Assembly (NCBI RefSeq): GCF_900156815.1 | Contig: NZ_FTOT01000001.1 | Coordinates: forward strand, 124,001 to 188,000 | Direction: 5' to 3' | DNA from: Gemmobacter megaterium | GTDB lineage: Bacteria > Pseudomonadota > Alphaproteobacteria > Rhodobacterales > Rhodobacteraceae | DNA: 64,000 nt | Part shown: positions 34,609 to 43,509 of the stretch, piece by piece | Numbering within the stretch: position 1 is the first letter of the stretch | Layout: each line of letters starts with the position of its first letter | Program-made: the position numbers and the translations under genes | Notes under the pieces: model-generated | The model's input: only the letters and a program-made list of their open reading frames with translations | Databases searched by the model: none | Told to the model about the DNA's origin: nothing

Positions 34609-35718
34609 TCAGCCGGCCGAACGCAGGGTTGCGCGGTTCGCGTGCAGCCACATCGCCGTGAGGATCAGCGGCCCGTTCCCCGCCTCGCGGCGCCGGATCA
34701 GGTCCATCAGCCGGTCGAACGGCAGGACATGGGCGCGGATATCCTCGACTTCTTCGGCCAGACCGCCGCTGCGGGGGGTGGCATCGGGCAGATCGCACAG
34801 GCCGACATAGGAATAGAGATATTCCGTCTTGGCACCGGGGCTGGGATAATATTGCGCAACCTCGATCAGATCGCGCAGCACGACGCCCGCCTCTTCCTGC
34901 GCTTCGCGCCGCGCGCAGGTTTCGGGGGTTTCGAACGGGTCGATCCGGCCCGCCACCGCCTCCAGAAGCCAGGGATTCGCCTCGCCTCGGGCATAAAGAC
35001 CGGGGCGGAACTGTTCGACCAGCAACACCCGGTCGCGCACCGGATCATAGGGCAGCACGGTCGCGGCATCGCCCGACACAAAGGCGGCGCGGGTGGTCTG
35101 GTCGGACCAGGTGCCATCGAACCGGCGATAGCGCAGGTCGAATTCCTCGACGGCAAAGTAATTCGCATAGGGCTGGCGATGCGCCACGATGTCCACATCC
35201 GCAGATGTGGCGGCCCGGCGCAGGGTCGGCGGCTCGGACCGGGCGGCGCGCAGCCGCGAGGCCCCGCGCCCCAGCATCATGCCATAGCGCCGCAGCGCCT
35301 CGGCCGCGGGGGTGTTGCCGTAAAGCGCCATCACATCGCGCGCGGTTTCGGTCACGACGGCGCCGCGCGCCGCAACCCAATCCGCCAGCGACCAGGGCGC
35401 GCCGGGCAGCCAATGGCCGGGATCGGGGAAATAGACGCGGGCCGAATGGCCGTTGTCCAGCGTCACCTCGCGGGTGTGATAGGCAAAGCCGCCTTCGTAA
35501 TAATCCAGCCGCGCCATGTCCTCGGCCCCCAGATCCGGCACGAACAGCCCTTGGGCGGTCTGGCCGGGGGCCGCGACGATCAGCGGAAAGGGCTGGGACT
35601 GTGCCCAGAACACGGCATGATCGGGCAGGCGCGCGGGCACCGCAGCGACCGCGCGTCCCAGGACGGTTTCCAGCAAGGGCAGGTGGCACAGGGTGCCGTA
35701 GACAAAGACATTGGCCAT
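34609..35718 (-). CDS. trgB: TrgB-like fusion: gamma-glutamylcyclotransferase-like plus NUDIX hydrolase
   Basis: A 369-residue two-domain protein. Residues about 1-110 form a GGCT/AIG2-like fold (FVYGTLCHLPLL with the glycine-rich loop and YYEGGFAY with the acidic residue near 75). Residues about 175-350 form a NUDIX domain of the ADP-ribose pyrophosphatase type, with a complete Nudix box at 257-279 (G-x5-E-x7-REAQEEAGV). Order and neighbours identify it as TrgB of the Rhodobacter tellurite-resistance locus. The enzymatic substrate of the fusion is unknown. It is 64 bp upstream of cysK on the same strand. Confidence 0.85.
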   Translation of the reverse strand: MANVFVYGTLCHLPLLETVLGRAVAAVPARLPDHAVFWAQSQPFPLIVAAPGQTAQGLFVPDLGAEDMARLDYYEGGFAYHTREVTLDNGHSARVYFPDPGHWLPGAPWSLADWVAARGAVVTETARDVMALYGNTPAAEALRRYGMMLGRGASRLRAARSEPPTLRRAATSADVDIVAHRQPYANYFAVEEFDLRYRRFDGTWSDQTTRAAFVSGDAATVLPYDPVRDRVLLVEQFRPGLYARGEANPWLLEAVAGRIDPFETPETCARREAQEEAGVVLRDLIEVAQYYPSPGAKTEYLYSYVGLCDLPDATPRSGGLAEEVEDIRAHVLPFDRLMDLIRRREAGNGPLILTAMWLHANRATLRSAG

Positions 35719-35860
35719 CGACAGGCTCCGTTCCGGGGGCGGCATCGCGGTTGGCAAGGGCAGGGGCCAGACCCCCGCGCCAGTCAGGGCCAGGGGAAAT
35801 GCAGCCCCGACCGGCGCGCGTGGGATAGGTGGGTTGCGGCCCAGATGGAAGGGGCGGCGA

Positions 35861-36304
35861 TCATCCCGCGCGGCGGGCGACCCATTCGGTCAGCAGACCG
35901 GCCAGCAAGCCCCCGGCAACAAGCGCGATCAGCGGTTCGGGGCGCAACAGCGCGGCCCCATAGATCAGGATGATGTCGAAGGTGCCCTCGATCGCCTCGA
36001 ACACACCGGGATAGCGTTTGCGCAGCGCGCGCAGGATCATCTCGTAGACCGAGAACAGGATCATGGCGTGAAACAGCATCGTCGCCGAGGTCCGCAGCCC
36101 CGCACCAAGGGCCGTGCGCGTGCCGCGCCCGGCCAGCCGCCCCATGACGATCCAGCCGCACAACAGGCCGATCACCGTGCAGATCAGGGTGAACCGGCCC
36201 CATTGCGTTTCGGGCGGCAGGCCGGGCTTGTAAAGTTCGGCCGTGAAGAAGCCGACCACGGCAAAGGCCAGGGCGGCAATCAGGCGGGCGGCGGTGGGCA
36301 TCAT
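35861..36304 (-). CDS. trgA: TrgA family membrane protein (tellurite resistance)
   Basis: A 147-residue inner-membrane protein with four hydrophobic segments (about 5-24, 38-57, 70-92 and 110-140). The N-terminus MMPTAARLIAAL and the arginine-rich cytoplasmic loops are characteristic of TrgA in Rhodobacteraceae. Mutation of trgA or trgB lowers tellurite resistance in R. sphaeroides; the mechanism is not settled. It is first in the order trgA-trgB-cysK-mscS-alaX, all on the minus strand, with a 142-bp gap before trgB. Either of two tandem ATGs (36304, 36301) may start it. Confidence 0.85.
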   Translation of the reverse strand: MMPTAARLIAALAFAVVGFFTAELYKPGLPPETQWGRFTLICTVIGLLCGWIVMGRLAGRGTRTALGAGLRTSATMLFHAMILFSVYEMILRALRKRYPGVFEAIEGTFDIILIYGAALLRPEPLIALVAGGLLAGLLTEWVARRAG

Positions 36305-36402
36305 CGGCGGGGCCTGCGGGCTGATCTGGATTGATCCGCACTGTCGGCCGCTGCGCCGCGTGGCGCAAGTGGGGCGGCTCAGGCGGTGGTGGCGGTGTGG
36401 CG

Positions 36403-37635
36403 CTAAAGCACCCGGTCCAGCGCGGCGATCAACTGGTCGATTTCCGCCTGCGCCGTGTAATGCACGAAGGACAGCCGCAGAACGCCTTGCTCCCCGGACA
36501 GGCCAAGGGCCTCCAGCGGGCGCTGGGCATAGAAGTTGCCGCCCCCCGCCATGATGCCATGCGCCGCCAGGGCTGCGGCCACCGGATGGGCCGGGCGGTC
36601 CAGTGCCACCGCCACGGTGGGCGCGCGTCCTGCCGATGTGCGCGGCCCGATCAGGCGCAGATCGTTGCGGGCGGCCAGATAGTCCAGCAGCGGTTGGGTC
36701 AGCGCGCGTTCATGGCTGCGCATCAGATCATGCACGGCATTGTTGCGCGCCAGCGGCGTGGCGGTCTGGCCGGGGAAATGGTGGGCGTGCAGCGCATCGA
36801 CATAATCCGCCATGCCCGCACAGGCCGCGACCTGCGCATGATCCGGCCCCGCAGGGGTGAACCGCTTGAACAGCGTGTCGCCGTTGAACCCATGCGCCTG
36901 GTTGGGCAGGGCAAATCCCACCTCGGGCCGGATGACCATGATGCCCTGATGGGGCCCATAGGTCTTGTACGCGGAAAACAGGTAGATGTCGGTGCCAAGC
37001 GCCGGAATGTCGGGAAAGCCATGCGGGGCATAGCTGACCCCGTCAACGCAGGTATAGGCCCCGGCCGCGCGCGCCATGGCGCAGATCTCGGCCACCGGAT
37101 TGATCTCTCCCACCACGTTGGAGCAATGCGGAAAGGCCACCAGCCGCACCTTGCCATCGGCCAGAAGCGGGGACAGGTCTGCCGGATCAAGGTGCCCGGT
37201 GTCCGGGTCGATCCGCCATTCCCGCACCTCGACGCCGGCATCGGCCAGGCGGCGCCAGACGCCGGTGTTGGCCTCGTGGTCCTGATTGGTGACAACAATG
37301 GCGCTGCCTTGGGGCAGCCATTGGCGGAACGCCTGCGCCAGCACATAGGTGTTCTGGCTGGTCGAGGGGCCAAAGGACACCTGATCGGCCTCGACCCCCA
37401 TCAGGGCCGCCAGCCGGCTGCGCGCCTCATCCATTTCGGCGCCGCCAAGCTGGCTGGCCTCGTACGGGGCGTAGGGTTGCACCTTGCGGCTGTGATAGAA
37501 CCGGGTCAGCCGCCCGATCACCTGCGTGCAGGTATAGCTGCCGCCCGCATTCTCGAAAAACGCCTGCCCTTGCAGCGAGGGTTCGGCAAAGGCGGGGAAC
37601 TGGGCGCGGACAAAGTCAAGGTCGAGGCGGGTCAT
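36403..37635 (-). CDS. Class V aminotransferase (cysteine desulfurase-like)
   Basis: A 410-residue PLP enzyme of fold type I, class V. Visible are FFENAGGSYTCTQV near 28-41, the substrate and cofactor loop QDHEANTGVWRRL, the aspartate pair in CVDGVSYAPHGFPD, and the PLP lysine in FSAYKTYGPHQGIMV (about 224). No cysteine-bearing desulfurase loop is clear near the C-terminus, so it may be an aminotransferase or a selenocysteine-lyase-like enzyme rather than IscS. It lies 98 bp upstream of trgA in gene order. Whether it belongs to the tellurite operon is uncertain. Confidence 0.82.
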   Translation of the reverse strand: MTRLDLDFVRAQFPAFAEPSLQGQAFFENAGGSYTCTQVIGRLTRFYHSRKVQPYAPYEASQLGGAEMDEARSRLAALMGVEADQVSFGPSTSQNTYVLAQAFRQWLPQGSAIVVTNQDHEANTGVWRRLADAGVEVREWRIDPDTGHLDPADLSPLLADGKVRLVAFPHCSNVVGEINPVAEICAMARAAGAYTCVDGVSYAPHGFPDIPALGTDIYLFSAYKTYGPHQGIMVIRPEVGFALPNQAHGFNGDTLFKRFTPAGPDHAQVAACAGMADYVDALHAHHFPGQTATPLARNNAVHDLMRSHERALTQPLLDYLAARNDLRLIGPRTSAGRAPTVAVALDRPAHPVAAALAAHGIMAGGGNFYAQRPLEALGLSGEQGVLRLSFVHYTAQAEIDQLIAALDRVL

Positions 37636-37808
37636 GGCGGCATTCCGGATGAAGGATCCGGCGCAGACTGGCCGCAGTCCGGCGCAGGCGCAAGGGGAAA
37701 CCGGCCCGCCCCGGCCCCCCGCACCTTGTGCCCGCGCCCGTCCCGTGCGGCCGCGAGCAGGCGGGGCCGATGGTCTGCACAGGGTCCGGGCGACCAGGCC
37801 GTCGCGGT

Positions 37809-38438
37809 TCAGTCCTTGAAGCTGCGGCTGTCCTTCAACTGATCCCAAGCCCAGACCACCTCTTGCAGGCGGTCCTCGTCGGCGCGGTTGCCGCCGTTGA
37901 GGTCGGGGTGCAAATCCTTGACCAGGCTCTTGTATTGCTTGCGGATTTCCGTGCGCGTCCAGCTATCGCGGGCGTCAAGAATTTCCAAAGCCTTGCGCTC
38001 GGTCGGCGGCAGGCGGCGGGTCTGGACCGAGGCGGGCGCATTTCGCGTGCCCTTTTCGCCAAGGATCTCCAGCGGGTCGTCCACCCCCAGGCGCGACCAG
38101 GCCCGCCCCTCGTCCGGGCGTTTGCCAAAGGGTTGGGTGTCGCGGCCCCAGACGCGGTCCTTGTCGACAAATCGCTGGAATTCCTCTTCGGTCTGGCCCT
38201 GGAAGAAATTCCACTTGAGGTTGTATTCGCGGACGTGATCCTTACAGAACCAGACGAATTCGTCGAGGTTGTCCGGGGACTTGGGCGCGCGGTATTGGCC
38301 AAGCTCCTTGCAGCCGGGAAAGGCGCAAGGTTTGTCGGTGCCTTCGACGGCCCCCGACATGCCACGCCGGCCACGCGCCTTGCGTTTCTTGTCCGAAGAC
38401 ACGCGAATGTCGAAGTCGAACGGCGAACGGGTTGTCAT
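37809..38438 (-). CDS. J-domain protein with N-terminal zinc-ribbon-like motif
   Basis: A 209-residue protein. The last 60 residues are a DnaJ J domain (EILDARDSWTRTEIRKQYKSLVKDLHPDLNGG) with the HPD tripeptide that activates Hsp70. The N-terminal part has CAFPGC and FCKDH, which could bind zinc, and a middle region rich in aromatic residues (EYNLKWNFFQGQTEEEFQRF). This is the reverse order of DnaJ, so it is a specialised co-chaperone. It is divergent from bolA with 85 bp between. The client is unknown. Confidence 0.85.
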   Translation of the reverse strand: MTTRSPFDFDIRVSSDKKRKARGRRGMSGAVEGTDKPCAFPGCKELGQYRAPKSPDNLDEFVWFCKDHVREYNLKWNFFQGQTEEEFQRFVDKDRVWGRDTQPFGKRPDEGRAWSRLGVDDPLEILGEKGTRNAPASVQTRRLPPTERKALEILDARDSWTRTEIRKQYKSLVKDLHPDLNGGNRADEDRLQEVVWAWDQLKDSRSFKD

Positions 38439-38523
38439 GGCGGGCTCCGGGGCTTGCCTTTCCGATTCAGGGCGGTGATTTTAGCTTGATCGACGGGCAC
38501 TTGTAGGGGGTTGACAGCCAAAA

Positions 38524-38781
38524 ATGCAGATCGAGGACAAAATTCGCGCATCCTTGATGGACGCTTTCGCCCCGGAGCGGCTGGAAGTGGTGAATGAAAG
38601 CCATCGCCACGCCGGTCATGCGGGCGATGACGGCTCTGGCGAAAGCCATTTCCGGGTGGCGATCCGGGCCCCGGCCTTTGCGGGCCAGTCGCGCCTAGCG
38701 CGGCACCGTGCGGTTCATGCCGCCCTTGGCCCCGAGATCATGGGGCGCATTCATGCGCTGGCGCTGGAGATCGAGGGATAG
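38524..38781 (+). CDS. bolA: BolA family protein
   Basis: An 85-residue BolA protein with the family core RLEVVNESHRHAGH (about 19-32), including the histidine that, with CGFS-type glutaredoxins, coordinates a [2Fe-2S] cluster. Then come ESHFRVAIRAPAFAGQSRLARHRAVHAAL. BolA proteins act in iron-sulfur and iron regulation and in stress morphology. No upstream in-frame start exists because a stop lies three codons before the ATG. It converges with the DUF4177 gene, one base apart. Confidence 0.93.
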   Translation: MQIEDKIRASLMDAFAPERLEVVNESHRHAGHAGDDGSGESHFRVAIRAPAFAGQSRLARHRAVHAALGPEIMGRIHALALEIEG

Positions 38782-38782
38782 G

Positions 38783-39259
38783 CTATTCCGCAGCCTGACC
38801 GCCGCCGCCCGGCCCGGCCGACCGCGCCGGGCCGACCGACGGGGCAAGCCCGGTGTCCGTTGTCGCCGAAACGCGCGGCGCCGGCCCGAACTGGGGCCGC
38901 GCCACAAGGGCCGCACGCCGGGCCGCCACATCCATCGGATCCAGCTCGATATCGTCGGCAGTGGCGGGATCGTCAAATCCGGGCATCGGCAGGGCGGCCA
39001 GCGGCGCCTTGGCGGTTGCGCCCGGCGCCAGTTCCTTGCGGAACACCAGCATGTGCTGAAAGGTCGTGGTCCGTCCGGTCAGGCCGACCCGCTCTTCGAC
39101 CGGCAGGGTGTCGGTGCGCAGATACTCCCAGCCCTCGGCGGCCATCTCGTTCATGGCGCGGGTCAGGGCATGGGCAAAGCGCGCCTCGGTCGTCTTGGCG
39201 CCTTTGACCTTTTCACCCCTGCGCGGTGCAGGCACCACCTTGTATTCGAAACGTTGCAT
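38783..39259 (-). CDS. DUF4177-domain protein
   Basis: A 158-residue protein. Residues about 1-75 match the DUF4177 pattern (MQRFEYKVVPAP, then NEMAAEGWEYLRTDTLP and TFQHMLVFRKE), a small alpha-beta domain of unknown role. The rest is alanine-, proline- and glycine-rich, low complexity and probably disordered. The gene is convergent with bolA. Expression signals are not obvious. Confidence 0.75.
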   Translation of the reverse strand: MQRFEYKVVPAPRRGEKVKGAKTTEARFAHALTRAMNEMAAEGWEYLRTDTLPVEERVGLTGRTTTFQHMLVFRKELAPGATAKAPLAALPMPGFDDPATADDIELDPMDVAARRAALVARPQFGPAPRVSATTDTGLAPSVGPARSAGPGGGGQAAE

Positions 39260-39491
39260 TCACGACCCCCTGCATCTGCCCGCAAGATTAAGAGATATGC
39301 CGACCAAGGCCAAGCGGGCGGGGGGAATTCTGCCGAAGGTGTGACCGGACCGGCCCCCGCACCAGTCGCTGTGTGCCGCATGGCCGGAGCTGGCACATAT
39401 GGTATCTGTCCGGGGTGTTCAATGCGGTTGCAGGTGGCGGGCGCAAACGCCCTCTTTACGAATCGCCGCCGCCGCCCTAGCGATTTGTTCC

Positions 39492-40763
39492 ATGAATGTT
39501 CTTGTCTGGATCAGGCGCGATCTGCGGGTGGGCGACCATGCGGCCCTTGTGCGGGCCGCGGGGATGGGGCGCGTATTGCCGCTGTATGTCGCGGATCCTG
39601 CCGACTGGCAGGCGCCGGGCGCCTCGGCCCGGCAATGGGAGTTCGTGGCCGAGACGCTGGCCGGGTTGCGGGCCGATCTGGCCGCCCTGGGCGCCCCGCT
39701 GGTGGTCCGCATGGGGCGGGCCGACGAGGTGATCGCGCGCCTGACCCGGTCTTATCGCATTGACCGGGTGCTGGCGCTGCACCGCCCCGGATACCCCTTG
39801 CCGGAGGGGGTCGAGGAGGTGGCGCCCGATGCGCCGCTGGCGCCCCCCGGCCTGACGCCGGTCGCAGGGGTCGAGCCGGGGTTGATCCCCACGGCCCGCG
39901 CGCTTGGTCTGGGGGCCGATCCCTGTCCGCACCGCCAGCCTGGAGGGCGGGCGGCCGGGCTGGCCCTGGCCGAAAGCTTCGCGGCCGGTCGCGGTGCGGC
40001 CTATCCGGCGGCGCTGGCGTCACCCGTTGCGGGCGAGCGCGCAGGGTCGCGGTTGTCGCCGCATCTGGCGCATGGGACGCTGTCGGTGGCAGAGGTGCGG
40101 GCGCTGCTGCCCGGTCGGCTTCCGTCGCGCGCGGCACGGGCGTTTCTGGAGGCGCTGCGTCAGCGTCCCGGCGCAGGGCGGCTGTCCGACGAGGGCGAGG
40201 CAAGACATCTTGGCGCGTTTTCCGCCGCGCAGACGGGGTTGCCGCTTGTCGATGCCTGTCTGCGCCAGTTCAGGGCGACGGGATGGCTGAATGCGCGCGG
40301 GCGCTGGATGTTGGCCTCGGTTGCGGTGCATCTTCTCGGGCTGTCGCCGCAGGCCGTGGCGGGCGTATTGGCGCGGCTGGCGACAGACCATGATCCGGCA
40401 ATCCTGGGGCCGCAGATGGCCGCGTTGTGCCAGCCCAATGCGCGGATCGCCAATCCGGTCAGGCTGGGGCAGGAGCATGATCCGCTTGGCGGCTTTACCC
40501 GCCGCTGGGTGCCGGAACTGGCGGATGTGCCCGATGCCTGCCTTCATGCGCCATGGCGGTGGGAGGCAGCCGGAAGGCTGCTGGGCCGTCGCTACCCCGA
40601 GCCGGTGATCGACCCGGCACAGGCCGCCCGCGATGCCCGCCTGCGGCTGGGGCCCGCGCGGCGGGCCTGGGCGGCTCCGGCGAACCGGCAGGATCTGGTG
40701 CTGGTCGAGGATGCCGTCCCGCGCCCGCGTGCCGCAACGGCGCAGCTGTGTCTGGATCTCTAG
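39492..40763 (+). CDS. Photolyase/cryptochrome-family flavoprotein, divergent
   Basis: A 423-residue protein with an N-terminal antenna domain (MNVLVWIRRDLRVGDH) and a C-terminal FAD-binding helical domain. The latter shows SRLSPHLAHGTLSVAEVR, then TGLPLVDACLRQFRATGWLNARGRWMLAS, then DPLGGFTRRWVPEL. The stretch that in CPD photolyases reads DLASNNGGWQW is replaced by one beginning TDHDPAILG, and the protein is about 50 residues shorter than E. coli PhrB. It may still repair UV dimers or be a cryptochrome-like sensor. It has its own 232-bp upstream region. Confidence 0.82.
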   Translation: MNVLVWIRRDLRVGDHAALVRAAGMGRVLPLYVADPADWQAPGASARQWEFVAETLAGLRADLAALGAPLVVRMGRADEVIARLTRSYRIDRVLALHRPGYPLPEGVEEVAPDAPLAPPGLTPVAGVEPGLIPTARALGLGADPCPHRQPGGRAAGLALAESFAAGRGAAYPAALASPVAGERAGSRLSPHLAHGTLSVAEVRALLPGRLPSRAARAFLEALRQRPGAGRLSDEGEARHLGAFSAAQTGLPLVDACLRQFRATGWLNARGRWMLASVAVHLLGLSPQAVAGVLARLATDHDPAILGPQMAALCQPNARIANPVRLGQEHDPLGGFTRRWVPELADVPDACLHAPWRWEAAGRLLGRRYPEPVIDPAQAARDARLRLGPARRAWAAPANRQDLVLVEDAVPRPRAATAQLCLDL

Positions 40764-41100
40764 CGGGGCGGCACCAGCGGCAACGCATTTACGCACAGAT
40801 GGCGCCCGTGCAGTCGCGGTGGCCATGTCCGGTCGTGCCGGGCCTCGTGTCTGGATGCCGGGCCAGGGCAGCCCCCTCGCAAGTCGCGCCGGACTTTTGC
40901 CAATGCACCATGTTTCGCCCCTGCAAGGGCAGAGGGGCGCCTGGCGCCCGGTCGCCCGCAACTGCGTGCCGGGATCCGGCATCAGATGGCTGCGATGTTC
41001 ACAGGTGCACAACCGGAGGGGCCGATCTGCTAGGGTCTCTCCCCTTTTCCTTTCCGTTTCGCGGCGCTACCTTGACGGTGCAAGGGGCGCGAGGACGGAA
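40764..41100. other. Intergenic region between photolyase-like and C26 peptidase genes
   Basis: 337 bp. A TTGACG at 41072 lies too close to the next ATG to serve as its -35. GAGGA five bases before the ATG at 41101 is the ribosome-binding site of the next gene. Short open frames cross the region but show no ribosome-binding site or conserved motif. I see no RNA gene or clear repeat. Confidence 0.5.
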
Positions 41101-41880
41101 ATGGCAATGCAGAACCGCAGGCCGGTAATCGGCATCATCGGCAACGAAAGCATCCTGAACGATACCTATCATGTGCAGGCGGCTGGCATGATGAACTGCC
41201 ATGCCGTGGCCGAGGTGGCGGGATGTCTGCCGCTGATCGTGCCAGCCGATCCGCGGGTCGCCTCGGTGGCCGAACTGCTCGAGTCCTGCGACGGGTTTCT
41301 GCTGACGGGGGGGCGCCCGAATGTGCACCCCAGCGAATACGGCGAGGATGAAACCCCCGCGCATGGCGCCTTTGACCGCAACCGCGATGCGATCACGCTG
41401 CCGCTGGTGCGGGCCTGCGTCGAACGGGGCCAGCCGTTCTTTGGCATCTGCCGTGGCTTTCAGGAGGTGAACGTCGCCCTTGGCGGGACGCTGTATCCGG
41501 AAATCCGCGATCTGCCTGGCCGTATGAACCACCGGATGCCGCCCGATGGCACCATCGAAGAGAAATTCGCCCTGCGCCATACCGTGAAATTTGTCTCTGG
41601 CGGGGTGTTTGCCCGGCTTCTGGGGGCTGACGAGGTGATGACAAACACGCTGCACGGTCAGGGGATCGCCCGTCCCGGCAGCCGCGTGGTGATCGAGGGA
41701 ACCGCCCCCGACGGCACGCCCGAGGCGATCTATGTCAAGGATGCGCCGGGCTTTACCCTGTCGGTGCAATGGCACCCGGAATACAATGCAGGCGCGGATC
41801 CGGTGTCGCGCCCGCTGTTCCAGGCCTTTGGCGAGGCGGCCCGCGCCTGGGCCTGTTCGGGCGCTGCCCGCGCCGCCTGA
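41101..41880 (+). CDS. Class I glutamine amidotransferase-like peptidase C26 (gamma-glutamyl hydrolase family)
   Basis: A 259-residue protein with the class I amidotransferase triad: nucleophile cysteine in FFGICRGFQEVNVALGG (about 122), and histidine and glutamate in VQWHPEY near 224. The opening RRPVIGIIGNE and GGRPNVHPSEYGE match the PuuD-like gamma-glutamyl-GABA hydrolases of putrescine breakdown. The substrate could be another gamma-glutamyl compound; no puu genes are near. ATGs at 41101 and 41107 are possible; the first is better spaced from GAGGA. A GST gene follows 84 bp downstream. Confidence 0.87.
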   Translation: MAMQNRRPVIGIIGNESILNDTYHVQAAGMMNCHAVAEVAGCLPLIVPADPRVASVAELLESCDGFLLTGGRPNVHPSEYGEDETPAHGAFDRNRDAITLPLVRACVERGQPFFGICRGFQEVNVALGGTLYPEIRDLPGRMNHRMPPDGTIEEKFALRHTVKFVSGGVFARLLGADEVMTNTLHGQGIARPGSRVVIEGTAPDGTPEAIYVKDAPGFTLSVQWHPEYNAGADPVSRPLFQAFGEAARAWACSGAARAA

Positions 41881-41964
41881 TCCGGTTGCGCCAGCCCGCC
41901 AAACCCATGGACCGCCGTGCGGTGATGGTGCTAGGTCGGGGCGGGGGCAAACCGGGAGGGAACA

Positions 41965-42663
41965 GTGACCGCCGACGACAGATCCGCCGAAGATTCCGGG
42001 ATCAGGCTTTGGCATGTGCCTCAGGCCCGGTCCTTCCGCATATTGTGGTTCCTGCACGAAACCGGACTGCCGCACCGGGTCGAGCGGCTCAGCTTTGCAG
42101 GCAAGGCCCTGCGCGATCCGGCGTTTCTGGCGATATCCCCGGCTGGCCGGGTGCCTGCGGTGCAGATCGACGGCGCAACGATGTTCGAGAGCGGGGCGAT
42201 CCTGGAATATCTGTGTGAAACCCGTGCGCCCCATATGGGCCGCGCGCCTGGGCATCCCGAGCGCCGCGCCTGGCTGGAATGGCTGCACTACGCCGAAACC
42301 ATCGGCCAGCATCTGGCGCAACTGACCCAGCAGCATATCGTATTGCGCGAGGACTGGATGCGCAGCCCGACCGTGATGCGGTTGGAGGCGATGCGGCTGG
42401 CGCGCGCGCTGGATGGTGTGGCGCGTGCGGTCGGCGGGCAGGACTGGACCCTTGCGTCGGGGTTTTCCGCGGCGGATGTGGCGCTGGGCTATGGGGTGCA
42501 TCTGGCCCGTCGGTTCGTGCGGTTCGATGACAGTCCCGGCCTTGCCGCCTATCACGCCCGACTGACCGCGCGTCCCGGCTTTCAGGCCGCCCTTGCTGCC
42601 GATGGCGCCCCCGAGATTTATACCCGCGATTTCTATGAGGCCCCCGATGACCAGCCACGTTGA
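41965..42663 (+). CDS. Glutathione S-transferase family protein
   Basis: A 232-residue GST. The thioredoxin-like N-terminal domain (about 14-92) has the VPAVQIDGATMFESGAILEYL block with the cis-proline and the glutamate-serine pair that hold glutathione. The helical C-terminal domain is at about 100-215. The active residue near SFRILWF is a serine or its neighbour, as in beta/theta-like classes. The start is GTG at 41965, after GGGAGGG. It overlaps hmgL by 17 bases, so the two are co-translated. Confidence 0.87.
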   Translation: MTADDRSAEDSGIRLWHVPQARSFRILWFLHETGLPHRVERLSFAGKALRDPAFLAISPAGRVPAVQIDGATMFESGAILEYLCETRAPHMGRAPGHPERRAWLEWLHYAETIGQHLAQLTQQHIVLREDWMRSPTVMRLEAMRLARALDGVARAVGGQDWTLASGFSAADVALGYGVHLARRFVRFDDSPGLAAYHARLTARPGFQAALAADGAPEIYTRDFYEAPDDQPR

Positions 42664-43501
42664 GATTTTCGAAGTCGGCCCGCGCGACGGGTTGCAGAAT
42701 GAACAGCGCCCGATCCCGACAGCAGAGAAGATCGCGCTGGTCGATTGCCTTGGCCGTGCCGGGTTCCGCCGGATCGAGATTGCCAGTTTCGTCAGCCCCA
42801 AATGGGTGCCGCAGATGGCCGACAGTGCCGAGGTGCTGGCAGGCATCGCCCGCGTGCCGGGGGTGCGGTATGCCGCGCTGACGCCCAACCTGAAGGGGTA
42901 CGAGGGCGCGCTGGCGGCGCGTGCCGACGAGGTGGCGATCTTTGGGTCGGCGTCGGAAGGGTTCTCCAAGGCCAATATCAACGCCTCCATCGCCGAAAGC
43001 CTGGAGCGGTTTCGCCCCGTGGCCGAACGCGCGCAGGCTGATGGGATGCCAGTGCGGGGCTATGTGTCCTGCGTGACCGATTGCCCCTATGACGGGCCGG
43101 TCGCTCCCGATGCGGTGGCGCGGGTGGTCGCGGCCTTGCGTGACATGGGCTGCTACGAGGTGTCATTGGGCGATACCATCGGGCAGGGCCGGCCCGAGAC
43201 GATTGACGCCATGTTGCAGGCGGTGCTGCAAGAGATGCCGGCCGGGCGTCTGGCCGGGCATTATCACGATACGGCAGGCCGGGCGCTGGAGAATGTCAGC
43301 GTCTCGCTGGAGCGGGGCCTGCGGGTGTTCGATGCGGCGGTCGGCGGGCTGGGCGGTTGCCCCTATGCGCCGGGGGCCAAGGGGAATGTGGCGACAGAGG
43401 CGGTTGTCGCCCATGTCGAGGCGCTGGGATATGCGACCGGGCTGGATCGCGCCGTGATTGCCGAAGGCGCGGCCATGGCCCGCGCGATGCGCGGCGTCTA
43501 A
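42647..43501 (+). CDS. hmgL: Hydroxymethylglutaryl-CoA lyase
   Basis: Last step of leucine degradation: splits HMG-CoA to acetoacetate and acetyl-CoA. It is a 284-residue TIM barrel with Arg13-Asp14 in GPRDGLQNE, metal histidines His205/His207 in GHYHDTAG, and the mobile catalytic Cys238 in GGCPYAPGAKGN. These separate it from homocitrate-type synthases. Ivd and MccAB of the same pathway lie 30 kb away, so the pathway is split into at least two loci. It is coupled to the GST gene and followed by a hairpin terminator. Confidence 0.95.
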   Translation: MTSHVEIFEVGPRDGLQNEQRPIPTAEKIALVDCLGRAGFRRIEIASFVSPKWVPQMADSAEVLAGIARVPGVRYAALTPNLKGYEGALAARADEVAIFGSASEGFSKANINASIAESLERFRPVAERAQADGMPVRGYVSCVTDCPYDGPVAPDAVARVVAALRDMGCYEVSLGDTIGQGRPETIDAMLQAVLQEMPAGRLAGHYHDTAGRALENVSVSLERGLRVFDAAVGGLGGCPYAPGAKGNVATEAVVAHVEALGYATGLDRAVIAEGAAMARAMRGV

Positions 43502-43509
43502 GCCGGAAA

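Noticed and set aside
36403..37635. Calling the class V aminotransferase IscS/SufS
   Set aside because: The catalytic cysteine loop of cysteine desulfurases is not evident and no Fe-S assembly genes are adjacent.
38511..38516. TTGACA as -35 box of bolA
   Set aside because: It lies only eight bases before the bolA ATG, so a promoter using it would start inside the gene.
41072..41077. TTGACG as -35 of the C26 peptidase gene
   Set aside because: The matching -10 would fall on the ribosome-binding site and start codon.
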